NCBI GenBank assembly: GCA_046542355.1
Contig: JBKHBN010000002.1
Coordinates: 1-64,000 of the forward strand
Direction of reading: 5' to 3'
Length of the DNA stretch: 64,000 nt
Origin: UBA1672 sp046542355
GTDB taxonomy: Bacteria > Pseudomonadota > Alphaproteobacteria > Micavibrionales > Micavibrionaceae
Part shown: piece after piece, positions 9,091-17,038 of the stretch
How positions within the stretch are numbered: the stretch's first letter is position 1
Layout of the letters: each line of letters starts with the position of its first letter
Notes under the pieces: model-generated
Seen by the model: only the letters and a program-made list of their open reading frames with translations
The model's database searches: none
What the model was told of the DNA's origin: nothing
Position numbers and translations under genes: made by a program

Positions 9091-10182
9091 CTATAGTCCC
9101 TCGAGCATATATTCGCGGATAAGGCAGTTTTGGGGTATTTCATATGTCTTGCCCTCAGTCTTCATCTCTGGCGTTGGTGTATCGCCAATCAGCGCTCTGA
9201 GAACAGCCTCATAAGGCTCTGGCCTGTGAGCCGCAGCCATGTCAAGGTCATTGTCAGGGAGGCGGGCGATTATGTCTTGATCTGGATTAATAAGCATTTT
9301 CACTCCGTTGCCATCAAGGTCTGGCACAAGATACAAATGTGTTCCGGCCTGCTCGTAACCCATAGGTCTGGATACAACCCACCCCTCTTTAGTCATAAGG
9401 TTGGATAGGCTATCTCCGTGAAGCTGGACTTCCCATAAATTCCCGTCAAGACGTTTGATATTGTCTTCTATAGCTTGAACAAAAGCGCTTTCAGCATAAC
9501 CCACAGATCCGAAGGTATAAATATCTCCAAGGTGGATTTGATCAGGGGTTTCGAAAAAGCCGTTATGGATCATCTCGCCCGCAGCAAGAACAGCTTTCGC
9601 GCCGCCACTACAAAAACCGGTAAAATCAACAGTTAAAGGACGATCTTCTACTCTGTCGGCATAGTCATGCAAGACGCCCTCCATAAGCGCGGTCAAATTT
9701 TCCGCGGAAAGAGTCTCCCCGTCCAGAGGCTTAACAAAATCCCTGTAAAAACCGCGATGCACACGCCCTCCCAAGGCGTGATCTGTAGGCGCAAATCTGA
9801 AAAATCCGTCTATTTTGTCTCCAAATGTTTGTGTAGCATTAAAGGCAACCATTACAGTGTGCTGTTCTGGTCTGTACAGGAGGATAGCTGTTGTGTTGCG
9901 AAAATTAATAACTGAGGCATCTATATCATGCAGAGTTTCAGTCTCTCGCAAGGCATCGCGTAAGATACCAAATGCCGCCTGACCTTTAATCTGATAGCAG
10001 GCGCCATCACTAATTTTGTCTTGCCGTTCTCTGATCTCGCCACGATCATCAAGATATTCAATCTCTTTATAGCACGGCGCATCGCTATAGGCCTCGCCAT
10101 ATAGCCACGGCACCATGGTTAACAAAAGGGGAGGGATAATACGCGAGGGGGAAATTTGATAATCATTTGATTGTTCGCTCAT
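9091..10182 (-). CDS. Class 3 lipase-like protein with Cys in place of the nucleophile Ser
   Basis: This 363-residue alpha/beta-hydrolase of the Lipase_3 type contains the VAFNATQTFGD strand-loop and HRGFYRDF, then the nucleophile elbow GFCSGG at 189-194, where the usual GxSxG serine is Cys191. A plausible acid residue is in LHGDSLSNL and a plausible His in AAAHRPEPYEAVL, so the triad would be Cys-Asp-His. No signal peptide is visible, though residues 14-28 are hydrophobic. It is a diverged neighbour of the gene at 10224-11123, which keeps the serine. The function is unknown: an esterase, acyltransferase or inactive relative are all possible. Confidence 0.65.
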   Translation of the reverse strand: MSEQSNDYQISPSRIIPPLLLTMVPWLYGEAYSDAPCYKEIEYLDDRGEIRERQDKISDGACYQIKGQAAFGILRDALRETETLHDIDASVINFRNTTAILLYRPEQHTVMVAFNATQTFGDKIDGFFRFAPTDHALGGRVHRGFYRDFVKPLDGETLSAENLTALMEGVLHDYADRVEDRPLTVDFTGFCSGGAKAVLAAGEMIHNGFFETPDQIHLGDIYTFGSVGYAESAFVQAIEDNIKRLDGNLWEVQLHGDSLSNLMTKEGWVVSRPMGYEQAGTHLYLVPDLDGNGVKMLINPDQDIIARLPDNDLDMAAAHRPEPYEAVLRALIGDTPTPEMKTEGKTYEIPQNCLIREYMLEGL

Positions 10183-10223
10183 CGTCCAGTAACCCCGAAA
10201 GGAAATCTTACATTAAGTTTACA

Positions 10224-11123
10224 TTAAGGAGAAAAAGAAGGCGGCATAGGAGGGGGTTGCTCTGGAAAATTAGCAACAGCGCCATCACCAACCACCATGC
10301 TATCAAGTCCTTGGGGTGAATGAAGCGCCTCTATATAGGCTTCCATGGAATGTCCGTCAACGGCAGGCAGGTCTATTTGGGTGCCTACATGAACTAAATC
10401 TTCAGTAAACATAGGTCGACCATACCATGGAGCATCTTCAGTAAAAAGATCGGGCACAATGTCATCGCCCTGGCCGGTAAGACGCCACACCTCCATACCC
10501 ATTTCTTGAGCCCTGGCATCAAAATTCTCACAAAACTCAGCATTTCCTACGGGCGGGCTACCAAAGGTGTATAGAGCATTAACAATAACATTTGGGTGGC
10601 CCGTAAAAAACCCTTCACTATCCCATTGCGCAAAAGCATCAATAGCAATAGCGCCGCCTTTTGACATGCCCACAATATTGAGATCGACCGGAGCCCCGTC
10701 CTGACGGTCTATAGCATCACCAAGAGCCCCTCTAACCTGATCGGCAAAAAAACCGTTTTCGTCTTCTACCATAAAAGCACTGCGCGCTCCCTGAAAGACA
10801 TTACCGCCAAAAAAATGTTCGGTAGTCCAAAATTGCATATTCTTGGATGTGCTGCCCGGAGCAAAAGCGAGTGTAACTTGATCGCTGGCGCTGTCGAGCG
10901 CGATAAAAGCCTGAGAATCTTGAACGTTCACGATTGTCAGATCCAGACCTTGCTGCGCAGCGGCAGAAATTATCGCGGCTTCAGCATCTTCGGGTGCAAT
11001 ATTCTGGTTTTCAACCATGTCAGCATACACAAAGGGTAAATCCGCATGCCAAGCCATTTCTCTGGCCTCATCGAGATCCATCCCTTTAATTGACTGCTCA
11101 CCCTCTAGAACCTGTACGCTCAT
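10224..11123 (-). CDS. Class 3 lipase-like hydrolase
   Basis: This 299-residue predicted alpha/beta-hydrolase has a nucleophile elbow GMSKGG (152-157, Ser154). The strand-loop TFGSPPVGNAEF follows, then the acid region TGQGDDIVPDL (about 216-226) and a His in DGHSMEAYIEAL. That order is typical of fungal-type class 3 lipases. There is no signal peptide and the termini are acidic, so it is probably cytoplasmic or exported by another route. It sits 41 bases upstream of the paralogue at 9091-10182, in the same orientation. The substrate cannot be told from sequence. Confidence 0.7.
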   Translation of the reverse strand: MSVQVLEGEQSIKGMDLDEAREMAWHADLPFVYADMVENQNIAPEDAEAAIISAAAQQGLDLTIVNVQDSQAFIALDSASDQVTLAFAPGSTSKNMQFWTTEHFFGGNVFQGARSAFMVEDENGFFADQVRGALGDAIDRQDGAPVDLNIVGMSKGGAIAIDAFAQWDSEGFFTGHPNVIVNALYTFGSPPVGNAEFCENFDARAQEMGMEVWRLTGQGDDIVPDLFTEDAPWYGRPMFTEDLVHVGTQIDLPAVDGHSMEAYIEALHSPQGLDSMVVGDGAVANFPEQPPPMPPSFSP

Positions 11124-11214
11124 TTAAAAAACCCGCAACTCTAGCCTTAGTAGGGTATTTTACAGCGTATTGCCAAATATTGCAAAAATAATACGTCAAA
11201 TAAAAGGACGCTAC

Positions 11215-12447
11215 CTAGGCCGATTCAGGCTGCACACTACCCAAATGTCCCAGCGTTTCATGGATAATCTCTAGTCCTTTGCGCGCTTCATCCTCGCTTA
11301 AAACAAGCGGCGGCACAAGGCGCAAGGTGGATTGTCCAGCTTGGGTCACGATCAATCCCTTCTCCAGCAGGGCGCGATTAAGCTTTTGAATATCAAAGAC
11401 AGTATCAATACCGATCATCAAACCATGCCCGCGAATAGCTGTAATGTATCCGCTTTCTTCTTTGATGCGCTCCAGCCCCGCAAAGAGAATGTTTGAGACA
11501 TGCCCAATATTGTCAAGAAAATGCGTTTGACTGATTTCTTCAAAGGCGCAGACAATCATGGCACAAGCTAGCGGATTCCCACCAAAAGTGCTGCCATGGG
11601 TTCCGGGCTGCAAAGCATCCCCAAAAGAGGCCTTGGCTGCCATCACTCCGGCTGGAAAGCCCGCGCCAATTCCCTTCGCCCAAGCGACAATATCAGGCTC
11701 TACGCCATATTTCTGGTAAGCAAAAAGCGTGCCCAGCCGCCCCAGCCCGGTCTGGATCTCATCGAATATAAGGCACACATTATGTTCATCACATAAGGCG
11801 CGCAATGCGTGCAAAAATTCCGGCGTAGCAGGGGTCACGCCGCTTTCTCCTTGAACAGGCTCCACAATCACCGCCGCCGTTTTCTCGCTAATCAAAGCTT
11901 CTACGCTCTCAATGTCGTTAAATGCGGCAAAGTCGATATTGGGAATGTAAGGCTCGAAAAAAGGCTGCGCCATACGCTTTTCCGTTACAGACGCCGCGCC
12001 ATAGGTGCGCCCATGAAAAGAGTTGCGAAATGAAATAATATGATTACAGTGCGCGCCCTTGGTATCATAAGCCCATTTACGCGCGCATTTTAAAGCTGCC
12101 TCAACGCTTTCTGTGCCGCTATTGGAGAAATAAACCTGATCAAAACAGCTCGCCTCAACCAGCATTTTAGCAGCTTTGTATCTAGGCTCACTCAAGTGGA
12201 CAGGGTGAACCGTCATAAGCTTTGCAGCCTGTTGGCTCAAGGCCTCCAGCACCTTGGGGTGAGCGTGACCCAAAGCGGCCACCGCAATGCCGCCCGCAAA
12301 ATCGAGATATTCTCTCCCATGCGTATCGTAACAATAAACCCCCTTGGCGTGATCCATAATCATAGGTGGAAAATTAGCGGTTCTGACCATATAAGAGGGC
12401 GCATCATCAATAATGGTCTGCGTGTCTGTGGTGTTAGAAACAGTCAT
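11215..12447 (-). CDS. argD: Acetylornithine/succinyldiaminopimelate-type aminotransferase
   Basis: This 410-residue class III PLP aminotransferase has the PLP-binding segment NSGTESVEAALKCARK, FHGRTYGAASVT, the Asp motif FDEIQTGLGRLG and the Schiff-base lysine in VAWAKGIGAGFPAG. TFGGNPLACA follows. These motifs are typical of ArgD, which transfers the amino group in arginine (and often lysine) biosynthesis. The usual partner argF is absent here; the gene lies between yejE and the lipase-like genes. A related omega-aminotransferase role cannot be ruled out. Confidence 0.85.
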   Translation of the reverse strand: MTVSNTTDTQTIIDDAPSYMVRTANFPPMIMDHAKGVYCYDTHGREYLDFAGGIAVAALGHAHPKVLEALSQQAAKLMTVHPVHLSEPRYKAAKMLVEASCFDQVYFSNSGTESVEAALKCARKWAYDTKGAHCNHIISFRNSFHGRTYGAASVTEKRMAQPFFEPYIPNIDFAAFNDIESVEALISEKTAAVIVEPVQGESGVTPATPEFLHALRALCDEHNVCLIFDEIQTGLGRLGTLFAYQKYGVEPDIVAWAKGIGAGFPAGVMAAKASFGDALQPGTHGSTFGGNPLACAMIVCAFEEISQTHFLDNIGHVSNILFAGLERIKEESGYITAIRGHGLMIGIDTVFDIQKLNRALLEKGLIVTQAGQSTLRLVPPLVLSEDEARKGLEIIHETLGHLGSVQPESA

Positions 12448-12492
12448 GATATATTACCCTTTGACCCTGTATTATATAAATGTCTCAAATAT

Positions 12493-13548
12493 CTACACGC
12501 TTGTTTTACGCGGGTCAAATGCATCGCGCACCGCTTCACCGATAAAAGTCAAAAGGCTAAGCATAACCGCTAGCGTTAAAAAAGCCGCAATGCCCAGCCA
12601 CGGGGCTTGCAGATTGTTCTTGCCTTGCGCCAGAAGCTCACCAAGGGAAGGGCTGCCCGGTGGCATGCCCAGCCCCAGAAAATCGAGCGCTGTCAGCGAG
12701 GTGATCGATGCTGTTAAAATAAAGGGCAAAAAAGTAAGCGCCGCTACCATCGCATTGGGCAGCACATGGCGCCACATAATGGTTGTATCTGGAATGCCCA
12801 AGGCCCGCGCCGCGCGCACATAGTCAAAATTCCGCGCCCGCAGGAATTCCGCGCGCACAACATCAACAAGCTTAAGCCACGAAAACAGCAGCAAAATTCC
12901 CAATAGGCTCCAAAAACCCGGCGTAAACATCGAGGCAAAAATAATCAGGATATAAAGCGCAGGCAACCCGGCCCATATCTCGATCATGCGCTGCATGAAC
13001 AAGTCAACTTTACCGCCGTAATAGCCCTGCACCGCGCCCGCCATAATGCCAATCGTCGCACTCAAGAGCGTTAAGATCAGGCCAAACAAAACAGAAATGC
13101 GAAACCCGTAGATCACGCGCGCCGCCACATCGCGCCCCTGATCATCCGTGCCCAGCCAGTTCACACCATCAGGCGCAGTAGGGGCGGGTTTTGTCAGCTC
13201 ATAATTAATCGTGTCATAGGAAAACGGGATCGGCGGCCATAAAATCCACCCCGCATCGCCATCCTCTCCGACAATCAGCTCTTGTACAAACGCATCGCGG
13301 TAATCCGCTGTTGTTTCAAAATCCCCGCCATAGGCTGTTTCCGGGTAATCGACAAAAACCGGAAAATACAAATCACCTTGATAACTTAAAGCCAGCGGCT
13401 TGTCATTGGCGATAAAATCCGCGCTCAGGGCGATAAATAAAAGCACCAGAAAAACCCACAAACTCCAGAAACCGCGCTTGTTTGCTTTGAACTGCGCAAG
13501 CCGCCGCCGTGTCATGGGAGACAGCTCTATTGCCGGCAAAAAAGACAT
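12493..13548 (-). CDS. yejE: Peptide ABC transporter permease YejE
   Basis: This 351-residue inner-membrane permease has a membrane segment at about 27-46, a long periplasmic insert of about 100 residues with WLGTDDQGRDVAARVIYGFR, and five further segments. The cytoplasmic EAA loop (EFLRARNFDYVRAARALGIP) precedes HVLPNAMVAALTFLPF. The long insert after the first segment is typical of YejE/DppC-type subunits. It starts 3 bases after the yejB stop, so the two are co-transcribed and should form the heterodimeric channel. Confidence 0.92.
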   Translation of the reverse strand: MSFLPAIELSPMTRRRLAQFKANKRGFWSLWVFLVLLFIALSADFIANDKPLALSYQGDLYFPVFVDYPETAYGGDFETTADYRDAFVQELIVGEDGDAGWILWPPIPFSYDTINYELTKPAPTAPDGVNWLGTDDQGRDVAARVIYGFRISVLFGLILTLLSATIGIMAGAVQGYYGGKVDLFMQRMIEIWAGLPALYILIIFASMFTPGFWSLLGILLLFSWLKLVDVVRAEFLRARNFDYVRAARALGIPDTTIMWRHVLPNAMVAALTFLPFILTASITSLTALDFLGLGMPPGSPSLGELLAQGKNNLQAPWLGIAAFLTLAVMLSLLTFIGEAVRDAFDPRKTSV

Positions 13549-13551
13549 AAA

Positions 13552-14667
13552 TCACACGCTCCTTTCTTCAAAGTCAATGCGCGGATCAATCCACACATAA
13601 ACCAGATCGCGCACAAGATGCATCACCATACTCACCAGCGAAAGAATATAAAGAGAGCCAAGCACAACCGGATAATCGCGGTTGATGATGCTTTCATAAT
13701 TCAACAGCCCCAGCCCGTCGAGCGAGAAAATCACCTCAATCAAAAGCGAGCCGGTAAAGAAAATAGCAACAAACACGGCTGGAAATCCTGCAATCACAAT
13801 CAGCATGGCATTGCGAAACACATGCCCGTAAAGCACGCGCCGCTCTGATAGGCCCTTGGCACGCGCCGTCAGGACATAGTGCTTGTTAATCTCGTCGAGG
13901 AAACAATTCTTGGTTAGCATGGTCTGGGATGCAAATCCGCTAATCACCATAGCCGCAGTAGGCAAAACCATATGCCATGCATAATCAGCAATCTTTCCAA
14001 GAAAGCTCAGATCCTCCCAGTGATCCGATGTCAGGCCGCGCAAGGGAAAAAAATCCCAGTAACGCCCGCCGGCAAAAAGCACAATCAGTAAAATTGCAAA
14101 CAAGAAGGAGGGGATTGCATAGCCGATAAACACCGCTGCGCTTGTCCACACATCAAAGGGCGTTCCGTCTTTCACAGCCTTGCGAATACCAAGCGGAATA
14201 GAAATCGTATAAATAATCAGCGTCGACCAAAGCCCCAGAGAAATTGATACCGGCATTTTTTGTACAATCAGCGAGAGCACATCAACATCACGGTAATAAC
14301 TTTCCCCTAAATTAAAGGTAAGATAATTTTTGATCATAAGCGCAAAGCGCACATGCGCGGGCTTGTCAAAGCCGTATAAAGCCTCCAGCTCTGCGATAAA
14401 TTCAGGATCAAGTCCCTGCGCCCCTTTATAGGAACTGCCGCCTGATGAAGACTCGGCGCCAGCGATAGCCCCGCTGACATCTCCCCCGCCACCTGTAAAA
14501 CGGGCGGTTGCAGAGCTGCCGTGCCCCTGAAGCTGGGCAATCATTTGCTCAACCGGGCCGCCGGGCACAAACTGTATGATAACAAAGCTTATTAGCAAAA
14601 TGCCAAAAAGCGTGGGAACCATCAAAAGCATGCGTTTAAGAATATACGATAACATAACAGGCATCAT
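13552..14667 (-). CDS. yejB: Peptide ABC transporter permease YejB
   Basis: This 371-residue DppB/YejB permease has the N-terminal LKRMLLMVPTLFGILLISF membrane segment followed by VQFVPGGPVEQM-type sequence. Relative to DppB it carries a glycine/serine-rich insert at about 48-80, a feature of YejB proteins. The EAA loop region contains VLTARAKGLSERRVLYGHVFRNA. It pairs with YejE immediately downstream. Several start codons are possible (14667, 14664, 14655) and none has a strong ribosome-binding site. Confidence 0.9.
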   Translation of the reverse strand: MMPVMLSYILKRMLLMVPTLFGILLISFVIIQFVPGGPVEQMIAQLQGHGSSATARFTGGGGDVSGAIAGAESSSGGSSYKGAQGLDPEFIAELEALYGFDKPAHVRFALMIKNYLTFNLGESYYRDVDVLSLIVQKMPVSISLGLWSTLIIYTISIPLGIRKAVKDGTPFDVWTSAAVFIGYAIPSFLFAILLIVLFAGGRYWDFFPLRGLTSDHWEDLSFLGKIADYAWHMVLPTAAMVISGFASQTMLTKNCFLDEINKHYVLTARAKGLSERRVLYGHVFRNAMLIVIAGFPAVFVAIFFTGSLLIEVIFSLDGLGLLNYESIINRDYPVVLGSLYILSLVSMVMHLVRDLVYVWIDPRIDFEERSV

Positions 14668-14715
14668 AATGATGCGATGCGCACAAGTCTACGCGCAAAA
14701 CCCTGTGTCCTGATT

Positions 14716-15453
14716 TTAATGCACGGTGTTTGATTCATCATAGCCGCTGGAGCGGTTAAAGGCATCGAAAGCCGAAGGGGTTTCAATATGCATGAATTCT
14801 GAGTCCATATCCCGCAAAAGACGGGCATCCTCTTGCTCGATTTGCTTGCGGTGCATCTTGGCGCAGGCGTTATAAGCCTGTTTAAGGAAAATAGCGTGAT
14901 CCTTGTCCCGCCACAGCATTTTGGCAATATAGGCCTTATTGCTCAGCGCAAGGACGTTATCCGGATCAAAATATAGAGCACGATCCAAAGTCTCAAGCGC
15001 GGCATCTTCCTCATTAATATTGGCCAGCGCAAAGCCTTTATTAATCAGCGCATTAACATTTTTGGGATCGGTAGCAAGTATAACATCCTCACGATCAATA
15101 ATCCGCCTGTACTCGTCTTTGAGGCAATCAATAAAGGCCTTTTGGAACTGCGCTTTTTCATCATCAGGATTATCCTCAAGCCGCTGCTTTACGGCAGTTT
15201 CCGCTTCTTTGTAAAAGCCATCAATAATCATAATATCGATTTCATCATCACTGGCCTGCGGGTCATAGCCATCGGTGTTTTCGGGATTAATATAATAGCC
15301 GCAATCATCGCGCCCCATAAAGGTCATAAGCTCATAGGCCAGACGTGCGCGCAATGACCCATCATCAACAGGCATATGGTTGAGTGGATGCGCATATTTG
15401 AATTTAGATGAAGAGGCGGAAGCTTCGCCTGCATATATTTCATCTGGTATCAT
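14716..15453 (-). CDS. TPR-like protein of unknown function
   Basis: This 245-residue protein has no signal peptide. The middle (about 85-205) is helical and contains at least two recognisable tetratricopeptide repeats (NVNALINKGFALANINEEDA and NVLALSNKAYIAKMLWRDKD). The N-terminal third is acidic and unrecognised. It lies 48 bases upstream of yejB on the same strand, between the transporter permeases and the phosphatase gene. It may be a scaffold, but nothing in the sequence gives a partner. Confidence 0.6.
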   Translation of the reverse strand: MIPDEIYAGEASASSSKFKYAHPLNHMPVDDGSLRARLAYELMTFMGRDDCGYYINPENTDGYDPQASDDEIDIMIIDGFYKEAETAVKQRLEDNPDDEKAQFQKAFIDCLKDEYRRIIDREDVILATDPKNVNALINKGFALANINEEDAALETLDRALYFDPDNVLALSNKAYIAKMLWRDKDHAIFLKQAYNACAKMHRKQIEQEDARLLRDMDSEFMHIETPSAFDAFNRSSGYDESNTVH

Positions 15454-15553
15454 AGTAATAGCCTACCCTTATATCACCACTAACGCATGGTTTATCCATG
15501 TCTTAGTAAAGGATAGTACCGTTTTTGGGAAAGAAAAACAAGAAAATTGAAAA

Positions 15554-16207
15554 CTAATCCAATACCGGAACTATACCCCAGCCCTCAACCTGCCAGCATT
15601 GCTCTGAATACCGCAAAATTCCTACGGAACCTGTTTTCAGTTTGATTGGAAAATTCCGCGAAAATGTATCAAAATCTCCGGTGATATACGGCGCAAACCG
15701 CGCAATACCATTTGATGTCACAACAAGAATGGTTTCATCAATGTCCAGAATATCCCCCGATACTGTATCATGTGTCTTCGTTATGTCATGGGCAAAGCGC
15801 TGCCAGTTGCGAATAATGCCATCGGGATCAGCCTTCCACCCATCAGGAACAACAGCCCGCGAATCCCACTGCGCCAGAGCGTCCTTGCCGATGCGCCCAA
15901 TGACCCGATCTTCGGTTTGATTTTCATCAGGCCCGTAATCAATTTCATCGAATATATCCAGCGCATAAACAGGCAAGCGCACTCCGGCCTCCCGCAAAGC
16001 AATCTCTGCTGTTTGGCGCGTTCGCTGCAAGGTAGAGCTATAAGCCACATCTGGAAGCAGATCATGTTCGCTCAAATACCGCCCCAAAGCCCGCGCCTGC
16101 GCTTCGCCTTTTTCAACCAAAGGCAGATCCGTGCGCGCCCCTACGCGCGTAGGGGTCTCATCAGGAGAAAAAGTATTGCCGTGACGGGCAATGATCAAAG
16201 TGGTCAT
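15554..16207 (-). CDS. Histidine-phosphatase-fold protein lacking the second catalytic His
   Basis: This 217-residue phosphoglycerate-mutase-like protein has the RHGNT motif (catalytic His9), the phosphate-binding Arg in SSTLQRTRQTAE (about 58-69) and the general-acid region DEIDYG. At the position of the second catalytic histidine (usual VxHGG) it reads VTSNG (163-167), so a residue thought essential for most family members is replaced. It overlaps kdsB by 4 bases and should be translationally coupled to it. That hints at a link to KDO or sugar phosphates, but the substrate is unknown and it may be non-catalytic. Confidence 0.75.
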   Translation of the reverse strand: MTTLIIARHGNTFSPDETPTRVGARTDLPLVEKGEAQARALGRYLSEHDLLPDVAYSSTLQRTRQTAEIALREAGVRLPVYALDIFDEIDYGPDENQTEDRVIGRIGKDALAQWDSRAVVPDGWKADPDGIIRNWQRFAHDITKTHDTVSGDILDIDETILVVTSNGIARFAPYITGDFDTFSRNFPIKLKTGSVGILRYSEQCWQVEGWGIVPVLD

Positions 16208-17028
16208 GACACAAGCTCACCATATTGCGCAATGTGTTTTTCGGCGCGCTCAATATCTTCGGGGCTATCTATGCCTGATTGGATACGCGTGTTTGCGCCC
16301 TCAATGTTCACGGTGCTTATACGGATCCCGTTTTCAAGCATACGAAGCTGTTCCAGCCCCTCCAGTGCTTCATATTCACCTTCGGGTAAGGCACAGAATT
16401 TCTCCAGAATGTCACAGCGAAAACCATATAATCCGACATGCTGATAAACTGGAGAGACAGAAGTGGCTGCGCGCAAATCTTCTTCTTTACGTATCGCTGG
16501 AAGAATGTTTTTTGAAAACCAGAGGGCTTGCCCTTGTGCGTTGATAGTTGCTGTTGTTCCGCTAAACGGCGTAACAGTTTTCGCAGCGCGCAATGCATCA
16601 AGTTCATCCCAGCTCAGCCGATGCACAGGCGTAACAACCTCGGCTTTGGGATTGTCCCGAAAGGAATCAAAAATCTGGCGCACAACAAAAGGCGGCACAA
16701 GCGGCGCATCGCCTTGCAGATTAATCACAAAATCAGGCCATTGGTCTAGCTGCCGTAAGGCCGATAAGACCCTGTCAGAGCCGGTTTTACAGCTTGGTGG
16801 TGTGTTGATACATTTGGCGCCAAGATCATTCATAACATGATCAGCAATGCGTTTGTCATCAGTAGCGACGAAGATATCAATAGCATCATCATAAGCAGCA
16901 GCGGCCTCGTGCGCAATATCAAGCACGCGTTGCACCATGCTCTTGCCTGCAATCATTGCCAAAGGCTTGCCCGGAAAGCGGGTTGACCCATAGCGCGCGG
17001 GAATTGCAATCGCATAACGCTGTGCCAT
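16204..17028 (-). CDS. kdsB: 3-deoxy-manno-octulosonate cytidylyltransferase
   Basis: This enzyme activates KDO with CTP to CMP-KDO for lipid A core synthesis, so the outer membrane carries LPS. The N-terminus AIPARYGSTRFPGKPLA is the nucleotide-binding signature. NLQGDAPLV and the later QHVGLYGFR segment are also typical. I start it at the ATG at 17028 (274 residues). AAGGA lies 8 bases upstream, and an earlier in-frame start would run into yejA. It begins 10 bases after the yejA stop and overlaps the phosphatase gene. Confidence 0.93.
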   Translation of the reverse strand: MAQRYAIAIPARYGSTRFPGKPLAMIAGKSMVQRVLDIAHEAAAAYDDAIDIFVATDDKRIADHVMNDLGAKCINTPPSCKTGSDRVLSALRQLDQWPDFVINLQGDAPLVPPFVVRQIFDSFRDNPKAEVVTPVHRLSWDELDALRAAKTVTPFSGTTATINAQGQALWFSKNILPAIRKEEDLRAATSVSPVYQHVGLYGFRCDILEKFCALPEGEYEALEGLEQLRMLENGIRISTVNIEGANTRIQSGIDSPEDIERAEKHIAQYGELVS

Positions 17029-17038
17029 AAGCCGATCC

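Noticed and set aside
10213..10227. TTAA-N7-TTAA between the two lipase-like genes
   Set aside because: The spacing fits a CtrA box, but it overlaps the stop codon of the upstream gene in an A/T-rich stretch and the genes have no known cell-cycle link.
15770..16444. 224-codon open frame on the plus strand
   Set aside because: It is antisense to the phosphatase and kdsB genes, both of which show clear family motifs; the antisense translation is rich in Arg, Ser and Pro with no recognisable motif.
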